Source: Candidatus Glassbacteria bacterium RIFCSPLOWO2_12_FULL_58_11
GTDB lineage: Bacteria; Gemmatimonadota; Glassbacteria; GWA2-58-10
NCBI GenBank assembly: GCA_001780825.1
Contig: MFIX01000226.1
Location: forward strand, 17,388-27,173
Direction of reading: 5' to 3'
DNA: 9,786 nt
Shown here: positions 1-6,833 of the stretch, piece after piece
How positions within the stretch are numbered: the first letter of the stretch is position 1
Layout: each line of letters starts with the position of its first letter
Notes under the pieces: model-generated
Told to the model about the DNA's origin: nothing
Databases searched by the model: none
Seen by the model: the letters and a program-made list of their open reading frames with translations, nothing else
Program-made: the position numbers and the translations under genes

Positions 1-732
1 TCGCTGGGGGAAACCCGCGGAAGGCCGTTCAGCGTGCCCGGGGTTTCGATGGCCTCGCTCCCCGCGGTGCGGATTCTTGCCCCGGACCGTATCGCGGTGG
101 CCTGGCAGGATACCGCCGGCGGCGCTGTCCGCCTGCTGGCAGTCGAGCTTGACTTTCATAATGTTTCCGGCAGCATTGTCCTGGCCGGGCTCGCCGCAAA
201 CCGCGCGCCGCTCTATGTCCATATCGAGGGCAATGTCACCGATTCGGCTGCGGTCGGCCCTGACGGCCGCTTCCATTTCGACGAGCTGATCGGCGGGGTG
301 TACCGCATCTGGATCACCCGCGGCACGGAGCGGCTCGAGGCGCGCCGGAGCTCTTTCACTCTCGGCGCCTCCGATGCCCGCCTGGTCGATTTGGGCCTGC
401 TGGCGGACCTGTCCGGGGAGGGGAAAACCGTGCTGCCGCGCGCCGCGGAGCTGGTCCTGGAGCAGAATATCCCGAACCCGTTTAACCCCTCGACTACGGT
501 CAGTTTTTCCATACCCGGGTCCGGGGAGCGCTTGAAAGTAACTCTAGGGGTCTATGACCTGCGTGGAGCTTTGGTCAAAACCCTGGCCGACAGAGAGCTG
601 GAGAGCGGTGCTCATACTCTGGTCTGGGATGGCCGGAACGAGCGGGGCGACCGGCTGGCCTCCGGGGTTTATTTCCTGCGCCTCAAGGCTGCCGGAGAAA
701 CCCGGGTCCGGAAAATGATTTTGTTGAAATAA
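1..732 (+). CDS. Secreted/surface protein, C-terminal part with FlgD-like/T9SS-type sorting domain (5' end outside window)
   Basis: The frame is open from the first base, so the window shows only the last 243 residues. Residues about 53-135 read as a small beta-sandwich of the carboxypeptidase-regulatory or SpaA type (V-S-G-S-I-V, then P-D-G-R-F-H-F-D-E-L, then G-G-V-Y-R-I). Residues about 152-243 form the classic C-terminal module: L-E-Q-N-I-P-N-P-F-N-P-S-T, then V-Y-D-L-R-G, L-V-W-D-G-R-N, G-V-Y-F-L-R-L and a short basic tail ending I-L-L-K. Proteins ending this way in FCB-group bacteria are usually exported, and related tails (TIGR04183) direct type IX secretion. Whether this one is secreted that way or simply carries a FlgD-like Ig fold is not decidable here. 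The catalytic or binding part lies upstream and is unseen, so function is unknown. An internal GTG at 34 and ATG at 49 are in frame, but continuous coding upstream makes them unlikely starts. Confidence 0.88.
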   Translation, partial: SLGETRGRPFSVPGVSMASLPAVRILAPDRIAVAWQDTAGGAVRLLAVELDFHNVSGSIVLAGLAANRAPLYVHIEGNVTDSAAVGPDGRFHFDELIGGVYRIWITRGTERLEARRSSFTLGASDARLVDLGLLADLSGEGKTVLPRAAELVLEQNIPNPFNPSTTVSFSIPGSGERLKVTLGVYDLRGALVKTLADRELESGAHTLVWDGRNERGDRLASGVYFLRLKAAGETRVRKMILLK

Positions 733-853
733 AGCGAAAAATTAAAAGAATAACTAGGCGGATTAATAGCGTGTCGATTGAACATTTTCTTTTTCCAGAT
801 TCAGGCAAGTGGTATTTTTGTAAACAACGTAACATTATAATCTATAAGCAATT

Positions 854-881
854 GTAGGGGCGGTTCGCGAGCCGCCCCTAC
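854..881. repeat. 28-bp REP-like palindrome, variant core
   Basis: The left half is GTAGGGGCGGTTCG and the right half is CGAGCCGCCCCTAC. They are reverse complements except at one position (T864 opposite G871), which would still pair as U-G in RNA read on the plus strand. The ends match the two perfect copies at 4811 and 6924, while the central 10 bases differ. It lies between two rightward genes and is not followed by a T run, so it is not a standard intrinsic terminator. It probably belongs to a dispersed palindrome family. Confidence 0.85.
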
Positions 882-1000
882 GGCGGTCGGGAAATGAACA
901 GTTGCTTGGAAAATATGTCAACACTTTTTTAAATAATCAGTGCTTTGTGGAAAAAGAGGTATATTCCGGCATTCAAACATTTGTTGAAATTTTAAAATTT

Positions 1001-1007
1001 AAAGGAG
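1001..1007 (+). promoter_or_regulatory. Strong ribosome binding site of serA
   Basis: AAAGGAG lies 7 nt before the ATG at 1015. It is the best Shine-Dalgarno match in the window and fixes the serA start. Confidence 0.85.
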
Positions 1008-1014
1008 TTTCAAT

Positions 1015-2598
1015 ATGTCGCGGGTGTTGATCGCCACCAAGCTGGACCCCTCAGCGGAAAAAATCCTCCGGGATACGGGAATCGAGGTCGAGGTCTGCCA
1101 GGGACTGGCCGAGGATGCCTTGGCTGAAAAAATCGTCGGGTTTCAGGGTCTGATCGTGCGCAGTGAAAAAGTCACCCGGAAAGTGCTGGAGGCGGGAAAC
1201 GAGCTGAAAGCGGTGGTCCGGGCGGGCACCGGGGTCAACACGATTGATGTGGCCTGCGCCACCGAGCGGAACGTTCAGGTGATGAATACCCCGGGAGCCA
1301 ACAGCAATTCGGTGGCCGAGCTTGTATTTGCTCTCATGCTGGCCGCCTGCCGCAAGCTGGCCTATGCCGACCGGTCGGTGAAACAGGGACTGTGGGAGAA
1401 GTCCGGGCTGATGGGCCGCGAGCTCGAGGGCAAAGTGCTGGGGATTATCGGCCTGGGCAATATCGGCTCACTCGTGGCGGGCATTGCGCGGGGCTTCCAG
1501 ATGACCGTGGTCGGGTTCGATCCGCTGATCTCCGCCTCTAAAGCGTCCGAAATGAAAGTGGAATTGAAAAGCCTGGATGAGATTTTCGGCTCGTCGGACT
1601 TTATCACCTTCCACGTGCCGCTCAACGACAAGACCCGCGGCATGATCGGCGCCGGCCTGCTGGGCCGGGTGAAAAAGGGCGCGATGCTGATCAATACGGC
1701 CCGGGCCGAGATCATCGATCACGATGACCTGTTGAAAGCGCTCAAAGAGCGCGAGGACTTGCTGCTCGGCTGCGATATCTTTTACGAGGGCGATAAAGAG
1801 GGCCAAAAGGACCTGGCTTTTATCGGCGACCGGCTGATCGCCACCCCGCATCTCGGCGCGAGCACCTCCGAGGCCAACCGCCGCGCAGCCACCGCGGGCG
1901 CGGAGGGGATGCGGGATTTCCTGGTCAAGCGCATGGTCCGCTACCCGGTCAATAACCTCGAGATTCCGCCGGACCTGAACCCGCGTTTTCTCGAGCTGAC
2001 CCGGCTGATCGGCGAGATCGCCTATTTCAATATCGGCGAGTACCAACCCCACGAGGTCCGGATTACCTGCTACGGGAAGTTGAACAAGCATATCGATGTG
2101 CTGACCGGTTACCTGATCAAGGGGCTGATGGATATTTACCAGATGGAGGCGATCTCGCCCAAAGATGCGGTCGGCCGCGCGGTCCAGCGGGGTATCAACG
2201 TGGTCAAGCGCATTCCGGACGACAGCAAGGGCTACGGCGAGTCGATGACTATCGACATCCTCTCCAAGAAAGAGGGCTACCGGGAGACCAGCATCCGGGG
2301 CATGATCACCCAGGCCGGCGAGCTGAAAATCAACCGCATCGACACTTTCCTCAACCTGGACCTGATCCCCAGCGGCAATATGCTTTTCAGCTATCAGAAA
2401 GACCGGGTCGGGCTGATCAACGATATCAGCTCGGCGCTTTCCGGCGGGAAGATTAATATCCTTAATATTCGTTTCACTACCGACAAAGAAAGCAACTCCA
2501 TCGCGGTATTCCAGACCGAAAAACCGGTTTCGAAAACCATCTACGGTAAGATCAACAAGGCGGTCAAGCCCTACAAGTCATTCTTGATGAAAGTCTGA
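1015..2598 (+). CDS. serA: D-3-phosphoglycerate dehydrogenase (SerA type, with C-terminal ACT domain)
   Basis: Catalyses NAD-dependent oxidation of 3-phosphoglycerate to 3-phosphohydroxypyruvate, the first step of serine synthesis, in the cytosol. At 527 residues it has the size of the long bacterial SerA class. The N-terminal substrate domain carries R-A-G-T-G-V-N (69-75). The Rossmann motif G-L-G-N-I-G is at 146-151, with D169 at the usual NAD-selecting position. The catalytic residues expected for D-2-hydroxyacid dehydrogenases are R230 (N-T-A-R), a Glu near 258 and H279 (P-H-L-G-A-S-T). An intervening regulatory domain spans about 320-450, and a C-terminal ACT domain about 455-527 (D-R-V-G-L-I-N-D-I) may bind serine as a feedback inhibitor. 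Oddities: the usual A-R-G-G loop reads A-R-A-E (229-232), and the D-V-F-x-x-E-P motif reads D-I-F-Y-E-G-D, moving the Glu by one position. A related 2-hydroxyacid dehydrogenase with another substrate is therefore possible. The next gene starts 5 bp downstream, suggesting cotranscription. Confidence 0.87.
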   Translation: MSRVLIATKLDPSAEKILRDTGIEVEVCQGLAEDALAEKIVGFQGLIVRSEKVTRKVLEAGNELKAVVRAGTGVNTIDVACATERNVQVMNTPGANSNSVAELVFALMLAACRKLAYADRSVKQGLWEKSGLMGRELEGKVLGIIGLGNIGSLVAGIARGFQMTVVGFDPLISASKASEMKVELKSLDEIFGSSDFITFHVPLNDKTRGMIGAGLLGRVKKGAMLINTARAEIIDHDDLLKALKEREDLLLGCDIFYEGDKEGQKDLAFIGDRLIATPHLGASTSEANRRAATAGAEGMRDFLVKRMVRYPVNNLEIPPDLNPRFLELTRLIGEIAYFNIGEYQPHEVRITCYGKLNKHIDVLTGYLIKGLMDIYQMEAISPKDAVGRAVQRGINVVKRIPDDSKGYGESMTIDILSKKEGYRETSIRGMITQAGELKINRIDTFLNLDLIPSGNMLFSYQKDRVGLINDISSALSGGKINILNIRFTTDKESNSIAVFQTEKPVSKTIYGKINKAVKPYKSFLMKV

Positions 2599-2603
2599 GT
2601 GCC

Positions 2604-3341
2604 ATGGCAGCGGTGAGCTGCCTTAATCTAAAACGATTCGGAGCATCATTGAGCAGAAGGAACAGGAGGAGAGGCCCGGGCGGCCAGTCCGGCCGGCCGC
2701 CGGTCCGGCAGAACGAGCCGGGCCGGAAAGAGCGTCCTGCGCAGCCTGAGGCCAAAGCCGCGCCGGAGGACCAGTCGCAGACTGAGAATACCCGCCACAC
2801 CAAGGCGAACATGGTGGTGCTGCTCGATTCGGACCCGGATTATGTGGAGATGGAATCCAAGGCCGTGGTGAACTATATCTCGGGCTACAACCCGATGGGT
2901 TTCACCCTGGCCCTCAAGGCTTTGAACTATATCACCAACCCGCGCAATGAGGGGCGGATCGGGCTGCTGCTGCTGGACCTCGAATTAGCGGACCAGGAGG
3001 GTCATACGGCGGCGGAGGTGCTCGACGTGCTGGCGAAAAAGGACGACATCCCCCTGGCGGCGGTAAGCTCGAACAACAGCGCCGGGAATGTCAACCGGGT
3101 TCTGGAGCTCGGAGGAGTGGGATTTCTGCCCAAGGCTTTCACGACGGAAACTTTCGTGCGCTTCACCAAGGACATCCTGCGCAAGGGCAAGTCTCCCGGC
3201 TGGCAGTGCAATGCCTGCGGCAAGCTGGTCGAGGTGAACCAGCTCGACCTGCTGAAGATGAAGCCGATCAAGTGTTCGGACAGGCAGTGCGACTCGCTGG
3301 ATATCCGGGAGATCAGTTTCAGCGGCCGGAGCGGTAAGTAA
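2604..3341 (+). CDS. Receiver-domain (response-regulator-like) protein with C-terminal zinc-ribbon-like module
   Basis: A 245-residue protein in three parts. Residues 1-69 are a hydrophilic Arg/Pro/Gly-rich stretch, probably disordered. Residues about 70-193 resemble a CheY-type receiver: V-V-L-L-D-S-D-P-D-Y opens it, D125 (L-L-L-L-D-L-E-L) fits the phosphoacceptor, S155 the Thr/Ser switch, and K177 (F-L-P-K-A-F) the conserved Lys. The second acidic residue of the Mg site is replaced by S76. Residues about 200-235 carry C-x2-C (202, 205) and C-x4-C (224, 229), a likely zinc ribbon. No DNA-binding or enzymatic output domain is seen, and no histidine kinase is nearby. The start is uncertain. 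ATG 2604 has only a weak Shine-Dalgarno; TTG 2649 follows GGAG at 2640-2643 by 5 nt; ATG 2811 begins exactly at the receiver. Codons around 2632-2672 (CGA, AGA, AGG) are unlike the rest, favouring a later start. The 5-bp gap after serA suggests one transcript. Its role is unknown. Confidence 0.72.
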   Translation: MAAVSCLNLKRFGASLSRRNRRRGPGGQSGRPPVRQNEPGRKERPAQPEAKAAPEDQSQTENTRHTKANMVVLLDSDPDYVEMESKAVVNYISGYNPMGFTLALKALNYITNPRNEGRIGLLLLDLELADQEGHTAAEVLDVLAKKDDIPLAAVSSNNSAGNVNRVLELGGVGFLPKAFTTETFVRFTKDILRKGKSPGWQCNACGKLVEVNQLDLLKMKPIKCSDRQCDSLDIREISFSGRSGK

Positions 3342-3412
3342 AACGGCGCGATTGCGAGGAATTACTTCGCCGGGAATGAGACGGTGTTGTCTTTAGCCTC
3401 TAAGGGTTTCAT

Positions 3413-3471
3413 GTAGGGGGCAGGCTCCCGTGCCTGCCACATGCATTCAGGGCGGCCAATCAGCCGCCCCT
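3413..3471. repeat. Composite REP-like element: two hairpins in one unit
   Basis: It begins with the same GTAGGGG end as the family, but the interior holds two perfect 7-bp stems. The first is GGCAGGC/GCCTGCC (3419-3425 with 3432-3438, 6-nt loop). The second is GGGCGGC/GCCGCCC (3450-3456 with 3463-3469, 6-nt loop). They are joined by an 11-nt spacer. The right end keeps CCCCT but loses the final AC, reading CCCCTTTT. It lies between convergent genes. Confidence 0.7.
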
Positions 3472-3480
3472 TTTGATTTT
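3450..3480 (+). terminator. Probable intrinsic terminator of the serA-receiver unit
   Basis: A 7-bp all-GC stem (3450-3456 with 3463-3469, loop CAATCA) is followed by C-TTTT-GA-TTTT on the plus strand, about 110 nt after the receiver gene stop. On the minus strand no T run follows, so it would act on rightward transcripts only. It forms the right half of the composite repeat, so a dispersed element appears to have been used as, or decayed into, a terminator. Confidence 0.5.
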
Positions 3481-3510
3481 GAGTAATCTATTCTCCGCCG
3501 GGCCGTAAAA

Positions 3511-4500
3511 TTATTTGAACTCGATATTTTTGCCGGCCAGAACCGCCTCGGCGATCTGCATGCTTCTCAGGCAATCCCTGAGCGAGGGGCTGGGCGCGGC
3601 GCCAGCGGTCAGGCACTCCAGGAAATGCTCGCTTTCCCCCAGGAACCCGGTGATCGCGATATTGTCGCGCATGGTCTCGGGCCAGAGACTGTTGTCCTGC
3701 ACGAAAAAGTTCCTCCGTCCCTCGAAATAGGTCAGCTTTCCCGGGTAGTCCACAGTCCAGTCCAGCGGAGCGTCCAGCAGGAGGCTCCAGTCGTTCCCGT
3801 GGATCTGGTAACGCTCAGCCTCGACCCCGGTTTCCGGCAGGATCGCCAGGCGGCCCTGCACGCCCGAGGCATAGTCGAACTCTACGAAATAGGCGGCCGA
3901 GCGGTTCCCGGCCAGCATCAGTTTCTCGGTGCGTACCCCGGTCACCTCGCCGCCCAGGAAACGCATCACGTCGATGGCGTGTACGCCGGTGCCATAGGCG
4001 AACTCCGCCTCGCGGCGCTCGAAGCGCAGCATCTGGGCCAGGATGAGTTGCGGCCGGCGCTCCCGGCTCAAGCTGAGCTCTCTGGCCCGCTGCACCAGAG
4101 GCATGAACCTCCGGTTCAGGGCCACGACAGTGGGCACGCCTCTCCGCTCTGCCGCCTCGGCCAGCTCTGCCACCTCGGCGCTGTTGTTGCCCGGGGGCTT
4201 TTCCAGCAGCAGCGGGATGCCGCGCCGGATACAGGCCAGCGCCGCTTCTTTCATGCCGTCGGGCATAATCAGCAGGTACACTCCCTCCAGCTCCTCGGCC
4301 TCCAGCATCGCTGCCAGATTATTGTAAGTGCGGGCAAAGCCGAACTGCGCTCCCGCCTCGCGAGCCGCCTCCTCCCGGATGTCGCAGATTGCCGCCAGCT
4401 CGAGAGCGGGGTACTTCCTTTTCAGTTTTTTCAGCGCCGGGCAGTGATAGGTCCGGCTGATATAGCCCGCGCCCACCACGCCGATTCGAAGTTTTTGCAT
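3511..4500 (-). CDS. Gfo/Idh/MocA family NAD(P)-dependent oxidoreductase
   Basis: A 329-residue cytosolic oxidoreductase of the glucose-fructose oxidoreductase/inositol dehydrogenase family, which oxidises or reduces sugars, inositols and their derivatives. The N-terminal Rossmann fold opens with G-V-V-G-A-G-Y-I-S (7-15), and C39-D40 at the end of the second strand are typical for the cofactor ribose. E100-K101-P102 is the family EKP motif, with the catalytic-type lysine. A-L-N-R-R-F (127-132) and G-V-H-A-I-D-V-M-R-F-L-G-G (172-184) follow, giving H174 and D177 of the usual H-x2-D pair. The C-terminal half is the family beta-sheet substrate domain. All key residues are present and the length is normal for the family. 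The start is supported by GGAGAG about 4 nt before the ATG on the minus strand. It lies 28 bp downstream of the small cysteine-rich gene, on the same strand, so the two are probably cotranscribed. The substrate cannot be inferred. Confidence 0.9.
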   Translation of the reverse strand: MQKLRIGVVGAGYISRTYHCPALKKLKRKYPALELAAICDIREEAAREAGAQFGFARTYNNLAAMLEAEELEGVYLLIMPDGMKEAALACIRRGIPLLLEKPPGNNSAEVAELAEAAERRGVPTVVALNRRFMPLVQRARELSLSRERRPQLILAQMLRFERREAEFAYGTGVHAIDVMRFLGGEVTGVRTEKLMLAGNRSAAYFVEFDYASGVQGRLAILPETGVEAERYQIHGNDWSLLLDAPLDWTVDYPGKLTYFEGRRNFFVQDNSLWPETMRDNIAITGFLGESEHFLECLTAGAAPSPSLRDCLRSMQIAEAVLAGKNIEFK

Positions 4501-4528
4501 TGCACTCTCCGGTATTTTTCTGTCTGGA

Positions 4529-4723
4529 CTAATGGTTGCACTTGATGAAATAGCTTATCGAGCGGTCGAAAGTCTTCTCCTGGGCCGCGCTGAAATAGCA
4601 GGCCGGCAGCTCTCCGAGGCGCTGGTGGTAGACCAGGCATTGGCAGCATTTCCCCTTGCGGCCGCAGGGCTCGTAGCTGCAGTTGCAGGAGGCGAGGTTG
4701 GAAATGAGATTGTCGCAGCTCAT
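4529..4723 (-). CDS. Small cysteine-rich protein, DUF6485-like
   Basis: A 64-residue protein with nine cysteines (3, 13, 15, 20, 26, 27, 29, 42, 62). The pattern C-N-C-S-Y-E-P-C-G-R-K-G-K-C-C-Q-C-L followed by Y-H-x4-G-E-L-P-A-C-Y-F strongly recalls the DUF6485 family of unknown function; this match is from memory of the motif. The dense, ordered cysteines suggest binding of a metal (zinc or an iron-sulfur cluster), but no function is established. It has no signal peptide or membrane segment. The ATG at 4723 is chosen because AGGAG lies 8 nt upstream on the minus strand. An in-frame extension to 4825 adds 34 residues unlike the family and would run through the palindrome at 4811-4838. It is followed 28 bp later by the oxidoreductase on the same strand and appears to be the first gene of that unit. 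Confidence 0.82.
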   Translation of the reverse strand: MSCDNLISNLASCNCSYEPCGRKGKCCQCLVYHQRLGELPACYFSAAQEKTFDRSISYFIKCNH

Positions 4724-4810
4724 TGTCTGTACTCCTGGATCAGGCACAATATTTTTAAGCTTTTTAAGGCGTGTTGAAATAATCACGCATAGAGGCAATA
4801 AACATGGGCG

Positions 4811-4838
4811 GTAGGGGCGACGCATGCGTCGCCCCTAC
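4811..4838. repeat. 28-bp perfect palindrome, REP-like (copy A)
   Basis: GTAGGGGCGACGCA is followed at once by its exact reverse complement, with no loop. It is identical over all 28 bases to the element at 6924-6951. It lies between two divergent gene starts, so it cannot serve as a terminator for either gene. No target-site duplication is evident in the flanks. Confidence 0.93.
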
Positions 4839-4887
4839 GGTAATTCCATAAATTTCAAATAATTATACCAGGTTATCCTGCGTTATC

Positions 4888-4918
4888 TTGTTACTGGTCT
4901 TGAATCTCATGGTATATT
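4888..4918 (+). promoter_or_regulatory. Weak candidate sigma70-type promoter for the first symporter
   Basis: TTGTTA (4888-4893) and TATATT (4913-4918) resemble -35 and -10 boxes, but the 19-nt spacer is longer than ideal. A start near 4925 would leave a leader of about 185 nt. The promoter consensus of this lineage is unknown, so this is only a candidate. Confidence 0.22.
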
Positions 4919-5108
4919 AGGATTTTTCAACGCTCTTTTTAAGGGTGAAAGCAAATCTAACCGGCCCCGGGCCAAATTTCAAGAAACCCGCCCTGAACCG
5001 GCGGCGGGCGCTATTCTTTACTTGCCTTGAAAGAAAGGGCTTTGTAAATTCAAGCCTTGACCAGCCAAGTAATCTCTCTACCGCTTATCCTTTCCCACAG
5101 GGGCTTTC

Positions 5109-6833
5109 ATGCAGAATCTCCGTCTCGGCGACTGGCTGATGATCGCGGTGTACAGCGCCCTGATGGTGGTGATCGGCCTCTACTGCGCCCGCTATGCCCG
5201 GCGGGGCGAAAATTATTTCGCCGGCGGCCGGCGGGTCCCCTGGTGGCTTTCCGGCATCTCGAGCTGGATGGGGGCGTTCAGCGCCTATGTCTTTGTCGGT
5301 TTGGCCTCGGCGATTTACAATGTCGGGATCGCCGTTCTCTACCACGTGCTTTACGCCATGTCTTTCGCCTGGTTCGCCGGCTCGCTGGTCTGGGCCGCCC
5401 GCTGGCGCAGGACCGGCATTATCACGGTCCCGGAGTACATGGAAACGCGCTTTAATCTGGCCACCCGCCAGACTTTCGCCTGGATTGTTACCCCCTTCCG
5501 GATTGCGGATGACGGGGTCAAGTGTTACGCCACCGCCAAGATTATTGCCTTCGTTTTCGGGATTCCCTCCTGGCTCAGTATCCTGGGGCTTTCGCTGGTC
5601 ACTATCGCCTACACGATGATCGGCGGGCTGTGGGCGGTGATGATTACCGACATGGTGCAGTTCGTGATCCTGGTCCTGGTGATGCTGATTGTGGTGCCGG
5701 TCGGCCTGGAAAAAGCGGGCTGGCTGGCCGGTCTGGTCCAGGGGGCGCCGGAGCATTTCTTCCGCGCCTTTCACGATTCGACAAGCTTCCACGGGGATTT
5801 CACGGTGCTTTATTTTGTGGCCATGTGGCTGATGCACCCGTTCCTCTACAATGGCAGTTTTACCCTGGTGCAGCGCTACACCACGGTCCCGACAGCGGCG
5901 GATGCCCGCCGCAGCGCCCGGCTCTCGATGTGGCTGGGGCTGGTCTTTTTCCCGCTCATTATCGCCCCGCCGATGATCAGCCGGGTGTTATACGGCAATG
6001 CGCTGATGGGCAGCCCGGCGCTGATGGAGACGAGCTATATCAAGCTCTGTGTCGATCTGCTGCCCGTGGGGATGATCGGCGTGGTGGTGGTGGCTTTCAT
6101 GGCCGCCACGATGAGCGCCCTGAGCGCCGACTACAATATTTACGGGGCGGTGCTGACCAATGACCTCTACCACCGGCTGATCAACCGCCAGGCCTCCGAC
6201 CGGCGGCTGGCGGTGGTGGGTAAATTCAATACCCTGCTGGTCGGCGGGCTGGCCCTGCTGGTGGCCCTGGGCGTCGAGGCGCTGGGCGGGGCGTTCGAGG
6301 TGATGATGACCATCCTGGGCTTGATGGGCGGGCCTACCACCATCCCGATCCTGCTCGGACTGTGGGTCCGCAGGCCCGGGGCCGGCGCGGCGATCGCCTC
6401 GGTGGCCGCCGGCCTGGCCTTCGGTATCCTGGCCAAGTGGTACTGGGTCCTGCCTTTCAGCCACCTGGTGCTGGGAAACATCACGGTCAGCGCCGCGGTG
6501 TTCCTGCTCTGGGGCTGGGTCCGGCCGGCCCGCGGCGCGCTGAAAGAGAAAATCGACCGGCTGTTCGACCAGACCCTGAAGGGCGACTTTGTCCAGCCGG
6601 CCCAGGCCGGGGCGGGTCCGGCAGGACCTGAAAAAGGCTCCGAAAAGGATGAGATTCCCTCGCCTTTCGCCATAGTCGGCGTAATCCTGGGGATCATCGG
6701 GATCGCTCTCGGCCTGGTAGGAATTTTGGCCGGCACCGGGCAGGCGCTCCGGCTGGACAGTATCCTGGGCCTCGTGCTGCTGGCACTCGGCGGCCTGCTG
6801 GTCCGTCACGGCAGACGCATAGTTGCGGATTGA
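5109..6833 (+). CDS. Sodium:solute symporter (SSS) family transporter, first copy
   Basis: A 574-residue inner-membrane transporter of the SSS family, which uses the sodium gradient to import sugars, amino acids, carboxylates or vitamins. The first helix (about 8-28) is followed by the N-Y-F-A-G-G-R-R-V-P-W-W loop (35-46) typical after TM1. The signature Y-T-M-I-G-G-L-W-A-V-M-I-T-D (168-181) leads into Q184. F-M-A-A-T-M-S-A-L-S-A-D-Y-N (330-343) matches the segment that supplies the second sodium site, with S336 and S339. The hydrophobic segments suit a LeuT-type core. After the core come a charged cytoplasmic-like linker (about 474-518), then two extra hydrophobic stretches (about 520-541 and 550-565). 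The ATG at 5109 has a modest AGGGG 5 nt upstream. It is followed by a second SSS gene in the same direction; the two differ in sequence and length, so they are not a recent duplication. The nearby sugar-type oxidoreductase hints at sugar uptake, but the substrate is unknown. Confidence 0.92.
   Translation: MQNLRLGDWLMIAVYSALMVVIGLYCARYARRGENYFAGGRRVPWWLSGISSWMGAFSAYVFVGLASAIYNVGIAVLYHVLYAMSFAWFAGSLVWAARWRRTGIITVPEYMETRFNLATRQTFAWIVTPFRIADDGVKCYATAKIIAFVFGIPSWLSILGLSLVTIAYTMIGGLWAVMITDMVQFVILVLVMLIVVPVGLEKAGWLAGLVQGAPEHFFRAFHDSTSFHGDFTVLYFVAMWLMHPFLYNGSFTLVQRYTTVPTAADARRSARLSMWLGLVFFPLIIAPPMISRVLYGNALMGSPALMETSYIKLCVDLLPVGMIGVVVVAFMAATMSALSADYNIYGAVLTNDLYHRLINRQASDRRLAVVGKFNTLLVGGLALLVALGVEALGGAFEVMMTILGLMGGPTTIPILLGLWVRRPGAGAAIASVAAGLAFGILAKWYWVLPFSHLVLGNITVSAAVFLLWGWVRPARGALKEKIDRLFDQTLKGDFVQPAQAGAGPAGPEKGSEKDEIPSPFAIVGVILGIIGIALGLVGILAGTGQALRLDSILGLVLLALGGLLVRHGRRIVAD

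Larger units (their letters stand above)
733..1014. other. Intergenic region upstream of serA
   Basis: This 282-bp gap is clearly more AT-rich than its neighbours and carries no credible ORF. It holds one palindromic repeat (854-881). A perfect TATAAT lies at 836-841 just before that repeat, but no good -35 box sits at normal spacing, so it is not called as a promoter. A perfect 14-bp AT palindrome (AAATTTTAAAATTT, 987-1000) sits directly before the serA ribosome binding site; it may be only AT-rich leader. No convincing terminator follows the stop at 732. Confidence 0.6.
4724..5108. other. Divergent intergenic region between the DUF6485-like gene and the first symporter
   Basis: This 385-bp, mostly AT-rich gap should hold promoters for both directions. 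On the left are a tandem 9-bp near-repeat (TTTTTAAGC/TTTTTAAGG, 4752-4769) and a 5-bp inverted repeat GCGTG/CACGC (4769-4773 with 4784-4788). Next come the palindrome at 4811-4838 and a weak rightward promoter candidate (4888-4918). The stretch 4945-5108 is open in one frame but has no family likeness, and I do not regard it as a gene. Confidence 0.55.

Noticed and set aside
836..841. Perfect TATAAT upstream of serA (another at 7016-7021 upstream of the second symporter)
   Set aside because: Neither has a credible -35 hexamer at 16-19 nt, and both lie in AT-rich DNA where such hexamers occur by chance.
1468..2091. A 207-codon leftward open frame inside serA
   Set aside because: Antisense shadow of a well-supported dehydrogenase; no family likeness and no ribosome binding site.
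3625..4545. A 306-codon rightward open frame opposite the oxidoreductase gene
   Set aside because: It is the antisense shadow of the Gfo/Idh/MocA gene, whose family motifs are all intact on the minus strand. The shadow product has no recognisable domain.
4724..4825. N-terminal extension of the DUF6485-like protein up to 4825
   Set aside because: It crosses the palindromic repeat, is unlike the family, and the ATG at 4723 has a good AGGAG at correct spacing.
4945..5139. A 64-codon rightward open frame upstream of the first symporter
   Set aside because: No clear ribosome binding site or homology, low-complexity composition, and it overlaps the symporter start in another frame.
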